Assembly (NCBI GenBank): GCA_016195585.1
Contig: JACPZJ010000067.1
Coordinates: 1-10,033, forward strand
Origin: Nitrospirota bacterium
GTDB lineage: Bacteria; Nitrospirota; CAKKRA01; 9FT-COMBO-42-15
Reading direction: 5' to 3'
Length of the DNA: 10,033 nt
Position 1 is the stretch's first letter. Every line of letters starts with the position of its first letter. A model generated the notes under the pieces. It had not been told where the DNA came from. It was given only the letters and a program-made list of their open reading frames with translations, and did not search any database. Shown in pieces: positions 1-5,409 of this stretch. A program made the position numbers and the translations under genes.

Positions 1-1
1 A

Positions 2-445
2 TTAGCAACTATGGAAGATGATAAAACGCAAAAAATAGTTTATACAACAGTTGGACGATCATCAGGTTTAAGCAGTAAAAGAGAGGAAACAACTGAAGGT
101 ATTTCTGCCAATGAAGGCATCCCCAGATTTTTCATAGAAGAAAAGGGATCCCAAGGTATACTTATTTATAACGACTTACATAAAGCATCTTCAATGGGTG
201 CTTATAAAAGGACAGCGAATGATGCCAAGTATCCAGATGAGATAAAAACAATGATGGTAGCGCCATTAAATGCATGGGATGGTAAACGACAAAGCATGAT
301 TGGCATCCTCTATATTGCTTCGAGGGAATCAAATGCCTTCTCCATTATATATGTAGATTCGATGCGTTTTGTTGCAGACATTATTGCTAAAGCATTTTCA
401 CATTTTATATGTCAGAGAAAGCATATAAATAAATTATTGTACTAA
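2..445 (+). CDS. GAF-like domain protein, C-terminal part (5' end outside window)
   Basis: The reading frame is open to the left edge, so the ATG at position 11 need not be the true start and the protein is probably longer. The visible part is about 144 residues. Its second half (segments MMVAPLNAWDG and MIGILYIASRE, then an amphipathic helix with VDSMRFVADIIAKAF) follows the usual end of a GAF domain: a beta strand giving access to a small-molecule pocket, a GxLYxxS-like strand, then a long helix. GAF domains sense ligands or mediate dimerisation in signalling proteins; no ligand can be named here. The C-terminus is short (about 12 basic residues after the helix), so no output domain follows within this ORF. 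A strong ribosome binding site lies immediately downstream, suggesting it was once the upstream gene of an operon. The GAF assignment is from pattern only and is moderate. Confidence 0.55.
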   Translation, partial: LATMEDDKTQKIVYTTVGRSSGLSSKREETTEGISANEGIPRFFIEEKGSQGILIYNDLHKASSMGAYKRTANDAKYPDEIKTMMVAPLNAWDGKRQSMIGILYIASRESNAFSIIYVDSMRFVADIIAKAFSHFICQRKHINKLLY

Positions 446-455
446 GGAGGTCGCT

Positions 456-488
456 ATGAGTAAACTTAGGAAGTTTTTTTCATGCTAA
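456..488 (+). pseudogene. Truncated gene start: ideal RBS plus 10-codon ORF cut off at a transposase remnant
   Basis: AAGGAGG at 444-450 sits 5 bases before an ATG at 456. The frame reads MSKLRKFFSC and then stops at 486-488. The stop codon of the opposite-strand transposase remnant is at 480-482, inside this ORF. The simplest reading is that a gene following the GAF-like gene was interrupted within its first codons by a mobile element, leaving only its translation start. A genuine 10-residue peptide is possible but less likely. Confidence 0.4.
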
Positions 489-803
489 GGCTTTTGCCGC
501 AATCCTTTTCTTCGGCGTAGCAAAATGTTTTATCAAAACATGGATATTCTGGATTGCACAGGTAAGATATTCTTGAATCCGCATCCGCCAGAGTCCTCGC
601 CATCGCGCACGGTCAAAACCGTATCGTGTACCCCTTGCAAAGGAACGTTCCATTAGATGCTGCCTGATTTTTATATCCATCTTGGACTTGGAGGATCGGC
701 TCGCTTCACGCATCCTATCAAGTTCGTCTTGCCGAAGGAATAAGCGGGACACTTCCCGTATTCCTTCTGCAGCCTTTTCTCCATCAACCTTATAACATCC
801 TTA
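480..803 (-). pseudogene. Degenerate DDE transposase, C-terminal remnant
   Basis: The minus-strand frame from about 800 down to the TGA at 480-482 encodes only the last ~105 residues of a transposase. The segment ERSFARGTRYGFDRARWRGL followed by RIQEYLTCAIQNIHVLIKH matches the C-terminal end of DDE transposases of the IS1182/IS5-like group: the catalytic-Glu region 'ERSF', a short basic stretch with RxRG, then a helix ending in a QN motif. The catalytic Asp residues and the N-terminus are absent. A stop at 801-803 closes the frame. In the neighbouring frame, coding-like sequence (LFKDVIRLMEKRLQKEYGK) covers about 754-830, so at least one frameshift has occurred. No intact terminal inverted repeats are evident. 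The GTG at 750-752 is unlikely to be a functional start. The remnant lies between the truncated ORF at 456 and the hepT stop, so the element may have arrived together with, or next to, the toxin-antitoxin island. Confidence 0.7.
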
Positions 804-857
804 AACAGCCATGATGACTTAAAGACCCCCTATGCCAATAAGCTTGTCTGAGCCGCC

Positions 858-1205
858 TCAATCTTTTTTCCCTTTTTCAATAAGCTCTCTCAATCTGTCT
901 TTTAATACTGGGATATCTTTTTTAATCGTATTCCAAACAGCATCTATATCCACGCCAAAATAATCATGTATCAATTTATCCCTCATTCCAGCCATATCTT
1001 TCCAAGGTATTTCAGAATGTCTTTCTCTAATTTCTTTTGACAACCTCTTTGTAGCTTCGCCTATTATCTCTATCTGCCTTATTACTCCGTCCTGTATAAG
1101 ATAATTTTTCATAAAATCTTCATACTTTATTCCATTAGCATATTCTTCTATTCTTGCTATAGCATCTAAAATATGTTTTAAGTATACTGAATCGGCTTTA
1201 CTCAT
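858..1205 (-). CDS. hepT: HepT-like HEPN-domain toxin RNase (DUF86)
   Basis: The protein is 115 residues and all-helical in character, the size of HepT/DUF86 proteins. It has the HEPN signature RX4HXY at residues 75-82 (RDKLIHDY: Arg75, His80, Tyr82). In this family the Arg and His form the RNase site of a dimer that cleaves tRNA or mRNA, and the Tyr is the target of AMP addition by the partner antitoxin MntA. The gene follows mntA with a 4-base ATGA overlap (1202-1205), the usual translational coupling. Start: ATG at 1203-1205 within that overlap. All motif residues are present, so the toxin is expected to be active if expressed; this is inference from the family. It is immediately followed by the transposase remnant, with no clear terminator between them. 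Confidence 0.93.
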   Translation of the reverse strand: MSKADSVYLKHILDAIARIEEYANGIKYEDFMKNYLIQDGVIRQIEIIGEATKRLSKEIRERHSEIPWKDMAGMRDKLIHDYFGVDIDAVWNTIKKDIPVLKDRLRELIEKGKKD

Positions 1206-1486
1206 CCGTAAATTACTTCCATTTCTTCCTTTATTTCATCAATTAAATATGGACTTATAGATTTTTCTGTTAATAAATCCACTTTTATCCCTAAAATTTC
1301 AGATAATTCCCTTTCCATCCTTACAAGCTCAAGAAGACTCTTTTTCTCAGAAAATTCTACAATAACATCTATATCACTCTCTGGCTTTTCTTCTCCCTTT
1401 ATATAAGAACCGAAAACAGCTATCTTTCTCGCCCCCTGTTCTTTAAGCACACTCGCTATCTTTTTAAAAATCTCCTCTTTATTCAT
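1202..1486 (-). CDS. mntA: MntA-like antitoxin, minimal nucleotidyltransferase
   Basis: From the ATG at 1484-1486 the protein is 94 residues, typical for minimal nucleotidyltransferases. The polymerase-beta-type motif is complete: Gly26-Ser27 of GSYIKGEEKPESDID, then Asp38 and Asp40 (the GSx10DxD pattern), and a third acidic residue, Asp70, in KVDLLTE. In characterised MntA-HepT systems the antitoxin transfers AMP units from ATP onto the conserved Tyr of HepT and so inactivates it. The frame also opens further upstream at an ATG (1493-1495) and at a TTG (1520-1522). I prefer 1486 because a GAGAG sequence lies about 10 bases ahead. The TTG belongs to a TTGACA hexamer that resembles a promoter -35 box and adds only a basic, poorly conserved leader. 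The gene overlaps hepT by 4 bases. A terminator-like hairpin lies just upstream (1528-1562). Confidence 0.92.
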   Translation of the reverse strand: MNKEEIFKKIASVLKEQGARKIAVFGSYIKGEEKPESDIDVIVEFSEKKSLLELVRMERELSEILGIKVDLLTEKSISPYLIDEIKEEMEVIYG

Positions 1487-1527
1487 AATATACATACTCT
1501 CATTCTTTTTCTCTATTGTCAAGGGTT

Positions 1528-1562
1528 GAAAAAAATATAGGCGTATTGCAATACGCCTATAT
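1528..1562 (-). terminator. Intrinsic terminator upstream of mntA (perfect 28-bp palindrome plus U tract)
   Basis: Positions 1535-1562 are a perfect 28-base palindrome. As minus-strand RNA it folds into a 12-bp stem with a UGCA tetraloop, containing the GGCG/CGCC core. On the minus strand it is followed directly by seven T residues (1528-1534), the hallmark of Rho-independent termination for leftward transcription. No T tract exists in the plus direction, so it is directional. It stands between a minus-strand promoter (1642-1670) and mntA. A symmetrical protein operator is the alternative reading. Confidence 0.65.
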
Positions 1563-1635
1563 CTGACGCCATTTATAATCCCCCTATATACCCAAGCCCT
1601 GCATGAGCCTTATAAATAGCCTCATCATTGCAGGC
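1528..1635 (-). ncRNA. Candidate small RNA or attenuator leader in front of mntA-hepT
   Basis: Transcription from the promoter at 1642-1670 would begin near 1635 and end at the U tract at 1528, giving an RNA of about 108 bases. It would start with an imperfect hairpin (arms TGCAGG at 1629-1634 and CCTGCA at 1598-1603, plus an inner CTCA/TGAG pairing with a bulge). A short unpaired middle follows, then the strong terminator hairpin. Two very short ORFs overlap the unit on the minus strand: 1584-1646 (20 hydrophobic residues, AAGGGG before the ATG, which overlaps the -10 region) and 1519-1572 (17 residues, spanning the terminator). The unit could be a free-standing small RNA or an attenuation leader controlling the toxin-antitoxin operon. 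The architecture is visible; the function is speculation. Confidence 0.3.
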
Positions 1636-1641
1636 ATAAAA

Positions 1642-1670
1642 AGCATAATCCCCTTGTAAAAAAAGGTCAA
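1642..1670 (-). promoter_or_regulatory. Sigma-70-type promoter, leftward, ahead of mntA-hepT leader
   Basis: On the minus strand TTGACC (1665-1670, 5 of 6 consensus) and TATGCT (1642-1647, 4 of 6) are separated by exactly 17 bases. It points toward mntA-hepT and sits about 160 bases before the chosen mntA start, with the hairpin-terminator unit in between. Confidence 0.45.
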
Positions 1671-1716
1671 TACAAAATCACATTCTGTCAAGCCAATTTA
1701 GAAACGTCTTGTTTTA

Positions 1717-1745
1717 TTGACACTCATTGAGCTTTTTGCTAACAT
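1717..1745 (+). promoter_or_regulatory. Sigma-70-type promoter for the vapBC-like operon
   Basis: TTGACA (1717-1722, full consensus) and TAACAT (1740-1745, 4 of 6) are spaced by 17 bases. Transcription would start near 1752, about 50 bases before the antitoxin ATG at 1801. The TTG at 1717 is in frame with the antitoxin but is better explained as this -35 box than as a start codon. Confidence 0.5.
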
Positions 1746-1800
1746 TAGCCTAAAAATAGGCATTAAAATTATATGTAGATGGTTAAATAAAGGCGATAAG

Positions 1801-2046
1801 ATGAAATTAAAAGAAACATACAAAAAAAAGATAACAACAGAGCTTAAGAACCTTTCAGAATCTGAGATGGAAAAGGTTATAAAGATGATACATCTTTTAA
1901 AAACAGAATTTCTGGGTGAGGAAAGAAAGGCTTCTTTTGAAGGTTTTAAAAAAGCAAAAGGCGCATGGAAGGATGTTGATGTTGATAACATATATAAGAA
2001 GTTAAATGAGGATTGGAAAAGGTGGAAGCCCTTAAAGTCTGCGTAG
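1801..2046 (+). CDS. DUF2281/VapB-like antitoxin, partner of the PIN toxin
   Basis: An 81-residue, highly charged protein. Start: ATG at 1801, chosen because AAAGG at 1789-1793 lies 7 bases ahead and a promoter lies further upstream; the frame opens as far back as a TTG at 1717 that coincides with the -35 box. Residues 1-40 have the helical pattern LSESEMEKVIKMIHLLK seen in DUF2281-type antitoxins ('LPEEKLKEVLDFIEFLK'-like). The tail (KKAKGAWKDVDVDNIYKKL followed by a Trp- and Lys-rich end) resembles the toxin-wrapping segment of VapB-family antitoxins, which neutralise the PIN RNase by covering its active site. I see no obvious N-terminal AbrB, RHH or HTH DNA-binding fold. The 3' end overlaps the toxin start by about 25 bases, so the two are translationally coupled. 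The family call is by resemblance only, but the partnership with the toxin is well supported by position. Confidence 0.78.
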   Translation: MKLKETYKKKITTELKNLSESEMEKVIKMIHLLKTEFLGEERKASFEGFKKAKGAWKDVDVDNIYKKLNEDWKRWKPLKSA

Positions 2047-2426
2047 ATACTGACATAATTATTGACTATCTTCGGGGAAGAAACGAAAATCAAGACATCC
2101 TGCCCCATCTTATTACAAAATACGATGTTTATATTTCCCCGGTTTCTGTATATGAACTTTACTATGGCGGATATTATTCCGGCAGAATTAAACCTGTTGA
2201 AGATGTATTGGCAATGTTAACTCCATTTGATTGGACAACTGAGGATTCTAAAAAGGCCGCGCAGATTCATGCACTGCTGTCAAAAGCTGGAGAGACACTA
2301 AATGTTAAGGATCTTCTTATTGCAGGACCATGCTTATCAAGGGTTGTTCCTTTAGTAACACGAAATGTTTCACATTTTGATAGAATCAAAGGCTTGAAGG
2401 TAATTGATGGGACTAAGTATTTATAA
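2022..2426 (+). CDS. vapC: VapC-like PIN-domain toxin RNase
   Basis: From GTG at 2022-2024 the protein is 134 residues, the usual PIN toxin length. Acidic active-site residues are all visible: Asp9 in VCVDTD, Glu45 in SVYELYYG, Asp97 in VKDLLIAG, and the late TRNVSHF segment (Asn115) typical of VapC. These residues bind Mg2+/Mn2+ and cut RNA, often tRNA or rRNA, in characterised VapC toxins; the target here is unknown. A TTG at 2013 is an alternative start three codons upstream. I prefer GTG at 2022 because GAGG at 2008-2011 is then about 10 bases away and the strand-1 region begins a few residues in, as in relatives. It overlaps the antitoxin gene by 25 bases. No clear terminator follows; the next gene converges from the right. 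Confidence 0.9.
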   Translation: MEALKVCVDTDIIIDYLRGRNENQDILPHLITKYDVYISPVSVYELYYGGYYSGRIKPVEDVLAMLTPFDWTTEDSKKAAQIHALLSKAGETLNVKDLLIAGPCLSRVVPLVTRNVSHFDRIKGLKVIDGTKYL

Positions 2427-2537
2427 ATATTTAACAAAGCGGGAGGAGGTCAGAGAGTCAAGCCTTGAAATATCAGTTTCTACCATCCACTGCCTTAATA
2501 ACACAATAACCCCGATAAGGAAAAATTCAGGAACCTG

Positions 2538-3005
2538 CTAAATCTCTCGTTGATATGCTGTCAAAAATATAACTGCCAGCCCTAAAATTAAAATAGAGAT
2601 GTTCAGAATGGTAGACCTCTTGTGAAGGGCATTGAATTCGGACTTGAGTATTTCTTTTTTTGATACATCATCTACCATGCGAATCTGGGCCTTGACTTCC
2701 CTTGCATTTGCACCGACAACAAGGCCTGAATAAAAGGTTAATGCCGTCATTAAAACCAAAAGGCTTACCCTTAACAAAGGATAGCTTTTCTCCATGTAAG
2801 ATAGCATAATTATAGTTGCAAGGGATGTTATGCTGCAGAGATATCCCATCAGCCAATACTTAGGAAAAATATCTCCAACCACATTCCCGGCTGTTTCCCT
2901 CGGAAGCGCCTTAAAGATGCTCGGCGCCGCAATAAAAGAAAAGAATATCATGCCGCCTATCCAGATAACCAAAGAAAGAAGATGAATGAATCTAATAATT
3001 GTCAT
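2538..3005 (-). CDS. DUF4149-type four-helix membrane protein
   Basis: A 155-residue integral membrane protein with four hydrophobic segments at about residues 5-27, 50-70, 77-98 and 132-151. The start IRFIHLLSLVIWIGGMIFF and the following FIAAPSIFKALP match the TMEM205/DUF4149 pattern (an early 'HLL..VIWIGGMIFF' helix, then 'APxIF..L'). The loop between helices 3 and 4 is basic and long (ANAREVKAQIRMVDD onwards), with an H-K-R stretch before helix 4, again as in that family. No enzymatic function is established for the family. Start: ATG at 3003-3005 with GAGGAA about 7 bases ahead. That Shine-Dalgarno sequence overlaps the TGA (3016-3018) of a short upstream reading frame, hinting at a former operon partner. 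The gene converges with the PIN toxin; 111 bases separate them. Confidence 0.8.
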   Translation of the reverse strand: MTIIRFIHLLSLVIWIGGMIFFSFIAAPSIFKALPRETAGNVVGDIFPKYWLMGYLCSITSLATIIMLSYMEKSYPLLRVSLLVLMTALTFYSGLVVGANAREVKAQIRMVDDVSKKEILKSEFNALHKRSTILNISILILGLAVIFLTAYQREI

Positions 3006-3015
3006 AAGTATTTCC

Positions 3016-3262
3016 TCACTCTGTCATCACATTATTGGGCAGATCGTCTACATCGCCCTTTGTTATTGGAAAGAGGCTGGCAAGCTGGCTGGCTAATAGC
3101 AATGGGGTCACCCATTAAAAGGGCGCCTGTCATGGGGAAAACTATCAATATCACTTTGAATCTCCAAACACCCTTGCCATTGTCCCCAATTTTTCAATTT
3201 TCTATAATTTTCTGCTGCGGCTTGCCGAAGATAGAACTACGGTTTGCCTTTGCGCGCCCTGT
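3016..3262 (-). pseudogene. Probable decayed or frameshifted small gene upstream of the DUF4149 gene
   Basis: The 319-base gap 3006-3324 has no intact gene, but its minus strand shows coding-like sequence split over frames. At the 3' side, 3016-3111 encodes a 31-residue ORF from GTG (PLLLASQLASLFPITKGDVD, then a tail ending NNVMTE) whose stop overlaps the RBS of the DUF4149 gene. In another frame, 3032-3193 is open for 54 codons with a hydrophobic run (FKVILIVFPMTGALLMG) that would lead naturally into the first piece if one base were removed around 3103-3115 (the AATGGGTGACCCC stretch on the minus strand). The same frame continues past a TGA at 3194-3196 into SSIFGKPQQKIIEN. Together this suggests a roughly 80-codon gene with one frameshift and one nonsense change, or a sequencing error plus a short ORF. 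I do not recognise the protein. Confidence 0.3.
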
Positions 3263-3303
3263 TTATCAGCTTGCCCTAAGAAAAGATGAGGTATTATTGG
3301 AAA

Positions 3304-3337
3304 AATAGAAAAAAGAATCGCCTCCTATACAAGAGGC
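3304..3337 (-). terminator. Intrinsic terminator at the end of the lpt-rpoN-hpf operon
   Basis: On the minus strand GCCTC and GAGGC (3320-3337) form a 5-bp stem around an 8-base loop, followed by a T-rich run (TTTTTT at 3309-3314 and TTTTT further on). The hpf stop codon (3325-3327) lies inside the hairpin, so the terminator overlaps the end of the coding sequence. The stem is short, so confidence is moderate. Confidence 0.55.
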
Positions 3338-3864
3338 TCAATAAGGCCGATGTTGCCGTCTTTTCTCCTGTAAATAACATTCACCCTGTTGTCTGCTGCA
3401 TTTGTAAAGACAAAGAAATCCTTGTGCAACAGATCCATCTGCATAACCGCCTCATCCGGCAGCATTGGTTTCAAGGCAAATCTTTTTGTCTTAATTATTT
3501 TTGGCAGGCTGCCTTCATCTTCAATTACACCTAACCGCGCAGGAGAGGCCTTTATATTCTCACCGCTATTCTTATGATGCTTGTCCTGCAATTTTTCCTT
3601 GTATCTCTTTACCTGCCTTTCTATCTTATCCATAACCTTGTCAATCGCAGAATACATCTCCTCAGTCTCATCTTCGGCCTGAATGAGAAAACCATCAACC
3701 TTAATTAATATCTCTGCGTTATGACGGTACTTCTGTACGGAAAGGGTAACTATGGCCTCCGTTGGCTTTAGAAGATATTTTTCAATCCTTTTCAGCTTTG
3801 TTTCAGCATAACTTCTCAAGGCATCAGTTACTTCCATATGTCTTCCATTGACTATTACCTGCAT
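3325..3864 (-). CDS. hpf: Ribosome hibernation-promoting factor, long form
   Basis: A 179-residue protein with the two domains of long HPF. Residues 1-100 are the S30AE/YfiA ribosome-binding domain (MQVIVNGRHMEVTDALR, then YAETKLKRIEKYL, ending in a basic helix DKIERQVKRYKEKL). Residues about 120-179 are the C-terminal dimerisation domain (IIKTKRFALKPMLPDEAVMQ, then MDLLHKDFFVFTNA and VIYRRKDGNIGLIEP). In characterised bacteria the N-domain occupies the tRNA/mRNA channel of the 30S subunit and the C-domain pairs two ribosomes into inactive 100S dimers. Start: ATG at 3862-3864 with a strong AGGAGGGG about 8 bases upstream, which overlaps the rpoN stop codon. hpf directly after rpoN is a conserved arrangement. 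It is the last gene of this operon here; ptsN and rapZ, which follow in enterobacteria, are absent. Confidence 0.96.
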   Translation of the reverse strand: MQVIVNGRHMEVTDALRSYAETKLKRIEKYLLKPTEAIVTLSVQKYRHNAEILIKVDGFLIQAEDETEEMYSAIDKVMDKIERQVKRYKEKLQDKHHKNSGENIKASPARLGVIEDEGSLPKIIKTKRFALKPMLPDEAVMQMDLLHKDFFVFTNAADNRVNVIYRRKDGNIGLIEPLV

Positions 3865-3878
3865 AAAAAAATCCCCTC

Positions 3879-5333
3879 CTAAAAAATACGCCTTCGCTTG
3901 CTTACAGAAGGAATATTCAGTTCCTTCCTGTATTTTGCAATCGTCCTTCTTGCTATCTCAATGGTCTTTGCCTTCAGCTTATCAGTAATCTCCTGATCGC
4001 TCAGCGGCGTCTTTTCATTTTCATTGTTCACCATCTCCTTAATCATCTGGTGGATGGTAAGTGATGACATGGCATTCCCATCTGTTTTCTGTATGCCGCT
4101 GCTAAAGAAAAATTTCAGCTCAAAAATGCCCTGCGGTGTAAACATATACTTATTTGTTGTTGCCCTGCTGACAGTGGATTCGTGCATGGAGATATCCATT
4201 GCAACATCGCGCAAGACAAACGGCTTGAGATGCTGTATCCCCTTATCAAAAAACTCCCTCTGAAACTTAACGATGCTCTCTGCAACCCTGTAAATTGTCC
4301 TGTTGCGATGCTCAATATTTTTTATAAACCAGAGGGCTGACCTGAATTTTTCCTCCATATAAGTAAGTGTTGCATTCGGTATGCCATTGCGCGCACCCAA
4401 GAGCCTGCGATAAAACTGGCTTATCCTCAGCTTCGGAAGGCCGTCGTCATTTAAATAGATTAAATAATCACCATCTGATTTAACAACAAAGACATCAGGT
4501 GTTATATAATGCGTCTCCGAAACAGAATATGCCCTCCCCGGCTTGGGCTCCATTTTTTCTATAACATTAATCGCCTTCCCAATCTCGTCCAGAGAGACAT
4601 TAAATCTCTTGGCAATCTTTGCATAGTTCCTCTTTTCCACATCCTCCAAATGGTAAAGTATAATATCCTCAACTAACGTCCCCTTTAGCCCTAACTGCTC
4701 TACCTGAATCAATAAACACTCTTTTAGATCCCTCGCACAGACACCCATAGGGTCAAAACCCTGTATTAACTTTATCACCCTTTTAACATCCGCCTCGCTC
4801 ACCTTAAGAATGCCGCTCAGTTCCTCATCTGTTGCCCTAAGATAGCCGTCCTCATCAATGTTGCCGATAATCATTGCGCCTGTTTCTTCATCTTTTTTAT
4901 CTGATGCAGATAATCTTAATTGCCAGAGGAGATGCTCAGTTAGATCCACAGGCCGGGATGACATCTGTTCATACGAGGGCATATCTTCATGTGAGCTGGC
5001 AAAATATCCTAAATTCCTATCTTCATTCCTGTCATCCTCATAATAGTCATCCCACATAAAGCTGGATTCTTCCGCCCCATTTAATAATTCATCTTCTTTT
5101 GCTTCTACCTTTTCTTCTACATAATCATCCTTTCTCTCTCTTTCTGCGTTTTCAGAGAGCGCTATATCTTCTTCAATAAGGACATCCTCTTCAAGGAGGG
5201 GATTCTCAAGCAACTCCTGACTTACAGCCTGAGTTAACTCCAGCCTTGAAAGCTGAAGCAGCTTTATTGCCTGCTGGAGCTGCGGAGTCATTATTAATTT
5301 TTGGCTTAGTCTTAAATCTAACCTGGTTTCCAT
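3879..5333 (-). CDS. rpoN: RNA polymerase sigma-54 factor
   Basis: A 484-residue protein of normal RpoN length with all regions. Region I (residues 6-48) is Gln/Leu-rich: LSQKLIMTPQLQQAIKLLQL, the activator-interacting part. Residues about 49-120 are strongly acidic (region II). The core-binding domain follows, including FDPMGVCARDL. The helix-turn-helix lies near residues 375-410 (MHESTVSRATTNKYMFTPQG, followed by FELKFFFSSG). The RpoN box is at 461-470 (ARRTIAKYRK, consensus ARRTVAKYRE). Sigma-54 directs polymerase to -24/-12 promoters and needs ATP-driven enhancer-binding proteins. None of the promoters I can see in this window has the -24/-12 pattern, so the regulon lies elsewhere. Start: ATG at 5331-5333 with GAGG about 6 bases upstream. 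It follows lptB after a 76-base gap that holds a palindromic repeat. Confidence 0.98.
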   Translation of the reverse strand: METRLDLRLSQKLIMTPQLQQAIKLLQLSRLELTQAVSQELLENPLLEEDVLIEEDIALSENAERERKDDYVEEKVEAKEDELLNGAEESSFMWDDYYEDDRNEDRNLGYFASSHEDMPSYEQMSSRPVDLTEHLLWQLRLSASDKKDEETGAMIIGNIDEDGYLRATDEELSGILKVSEADVKRVIKLIQGFDPMGVCARDLKECLLIQVEQLGLKGTLVEDIILYHLEDVEKRNYAKIAKRFNVSLDEIGKAINVIEKMEPKPGRAYSVSETHYITPDVFVVKSDGDYLIYLNDDGLPKLRISQFYRRLLGARNGIPNATLTYMEEKFRSALWFIKNIEHRNRTIYRVAESIVKFQREFFDKGIQHLKPFVLRDVAMDISMHESTVSRATTNKYMFTPQGIFELKFFFSSGIQKTDGNAMSSLTIHQMIKEMVNNENEKTPLSDQEITDKLKAKTIEIARRTIAKYRKELNIPSVSKRRRIF

Positions 5334-5355
5334 CCCTAGCCTCTTTATCCAGATT

Positions 5356-5383
5356 TAGGGTGCGAGGCAGAGTCTCGCCCCTA
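5356..5383 (-). repeat. Palindromic intergenic repeat between lptB and rpoN
   Basis: TAGGG(T)GCGAG at 5356-5366 pairs with CTCGCCCCTA at 5374-5383 apart from a single bulged T, with a 7-base loop. It occupies most of the 76-base gap inside an otherwise tightly packed operon. There is no T tract on the minus strand after it, so it is not a classical terminator. Its form resembles dispersed GTAGGGGCGAG-type extragenic palindromes seen in many bacterial genomes. It could stabilise or cut the transcript between the lpt and rpoN parts. Confidence 0.55.
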
Positions 5384-5409
5384 CAATGCCTTGAATCTGA
5401 CTCCTCCAC

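Noticed and set aside
1493..1522. TTGACA at 1517-1522 as a second promoter directly ahead of mntA
   Set aside because: No -10 hexamer of reasonable quality at 16-19 bases, and it would leave almost no leader before the mntA start. Not excluded, but too weak to list.
1717..1800. N-terminal extension of the antitoxin from the TTG at 1717
   Set aside because: The TTG is part of a consensus -35 hexamer with a matching -10; the ATG at 1801 has a proper RBS.
1698..2108. Minus-strand open frame opposite the VapBC-like pair
   Set aside because: It covers the reverse strand of two well-supported overlapping genes, has low-complexity Phe/Ser-rich content and no domain.
2424..2537. In-frame open extension of 38 codons after the TAG stop of the DUF4149 gene, with a hydrophobic stretch
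   Set aside because: The protein already has the family's full length at the TAG, and an open run of 38 codons is expected by chance fairly often. There is no evidence for stop-codon read-through.
2982..3308. Plus-strand 108-codon open frame in the gap before the DUF4149 gene
   Set aside because: It begins antisense to the DUF4149 start, has no recognisable domain, and the coding-like signal in this region is on the minus strand.
5206..5409. Minus-strand 67-codon open frame across the lptB-rpoN gap
   Set aside because: It overlaps the rpoN start in another frame and runs through the palindromic repeat; no protein features.
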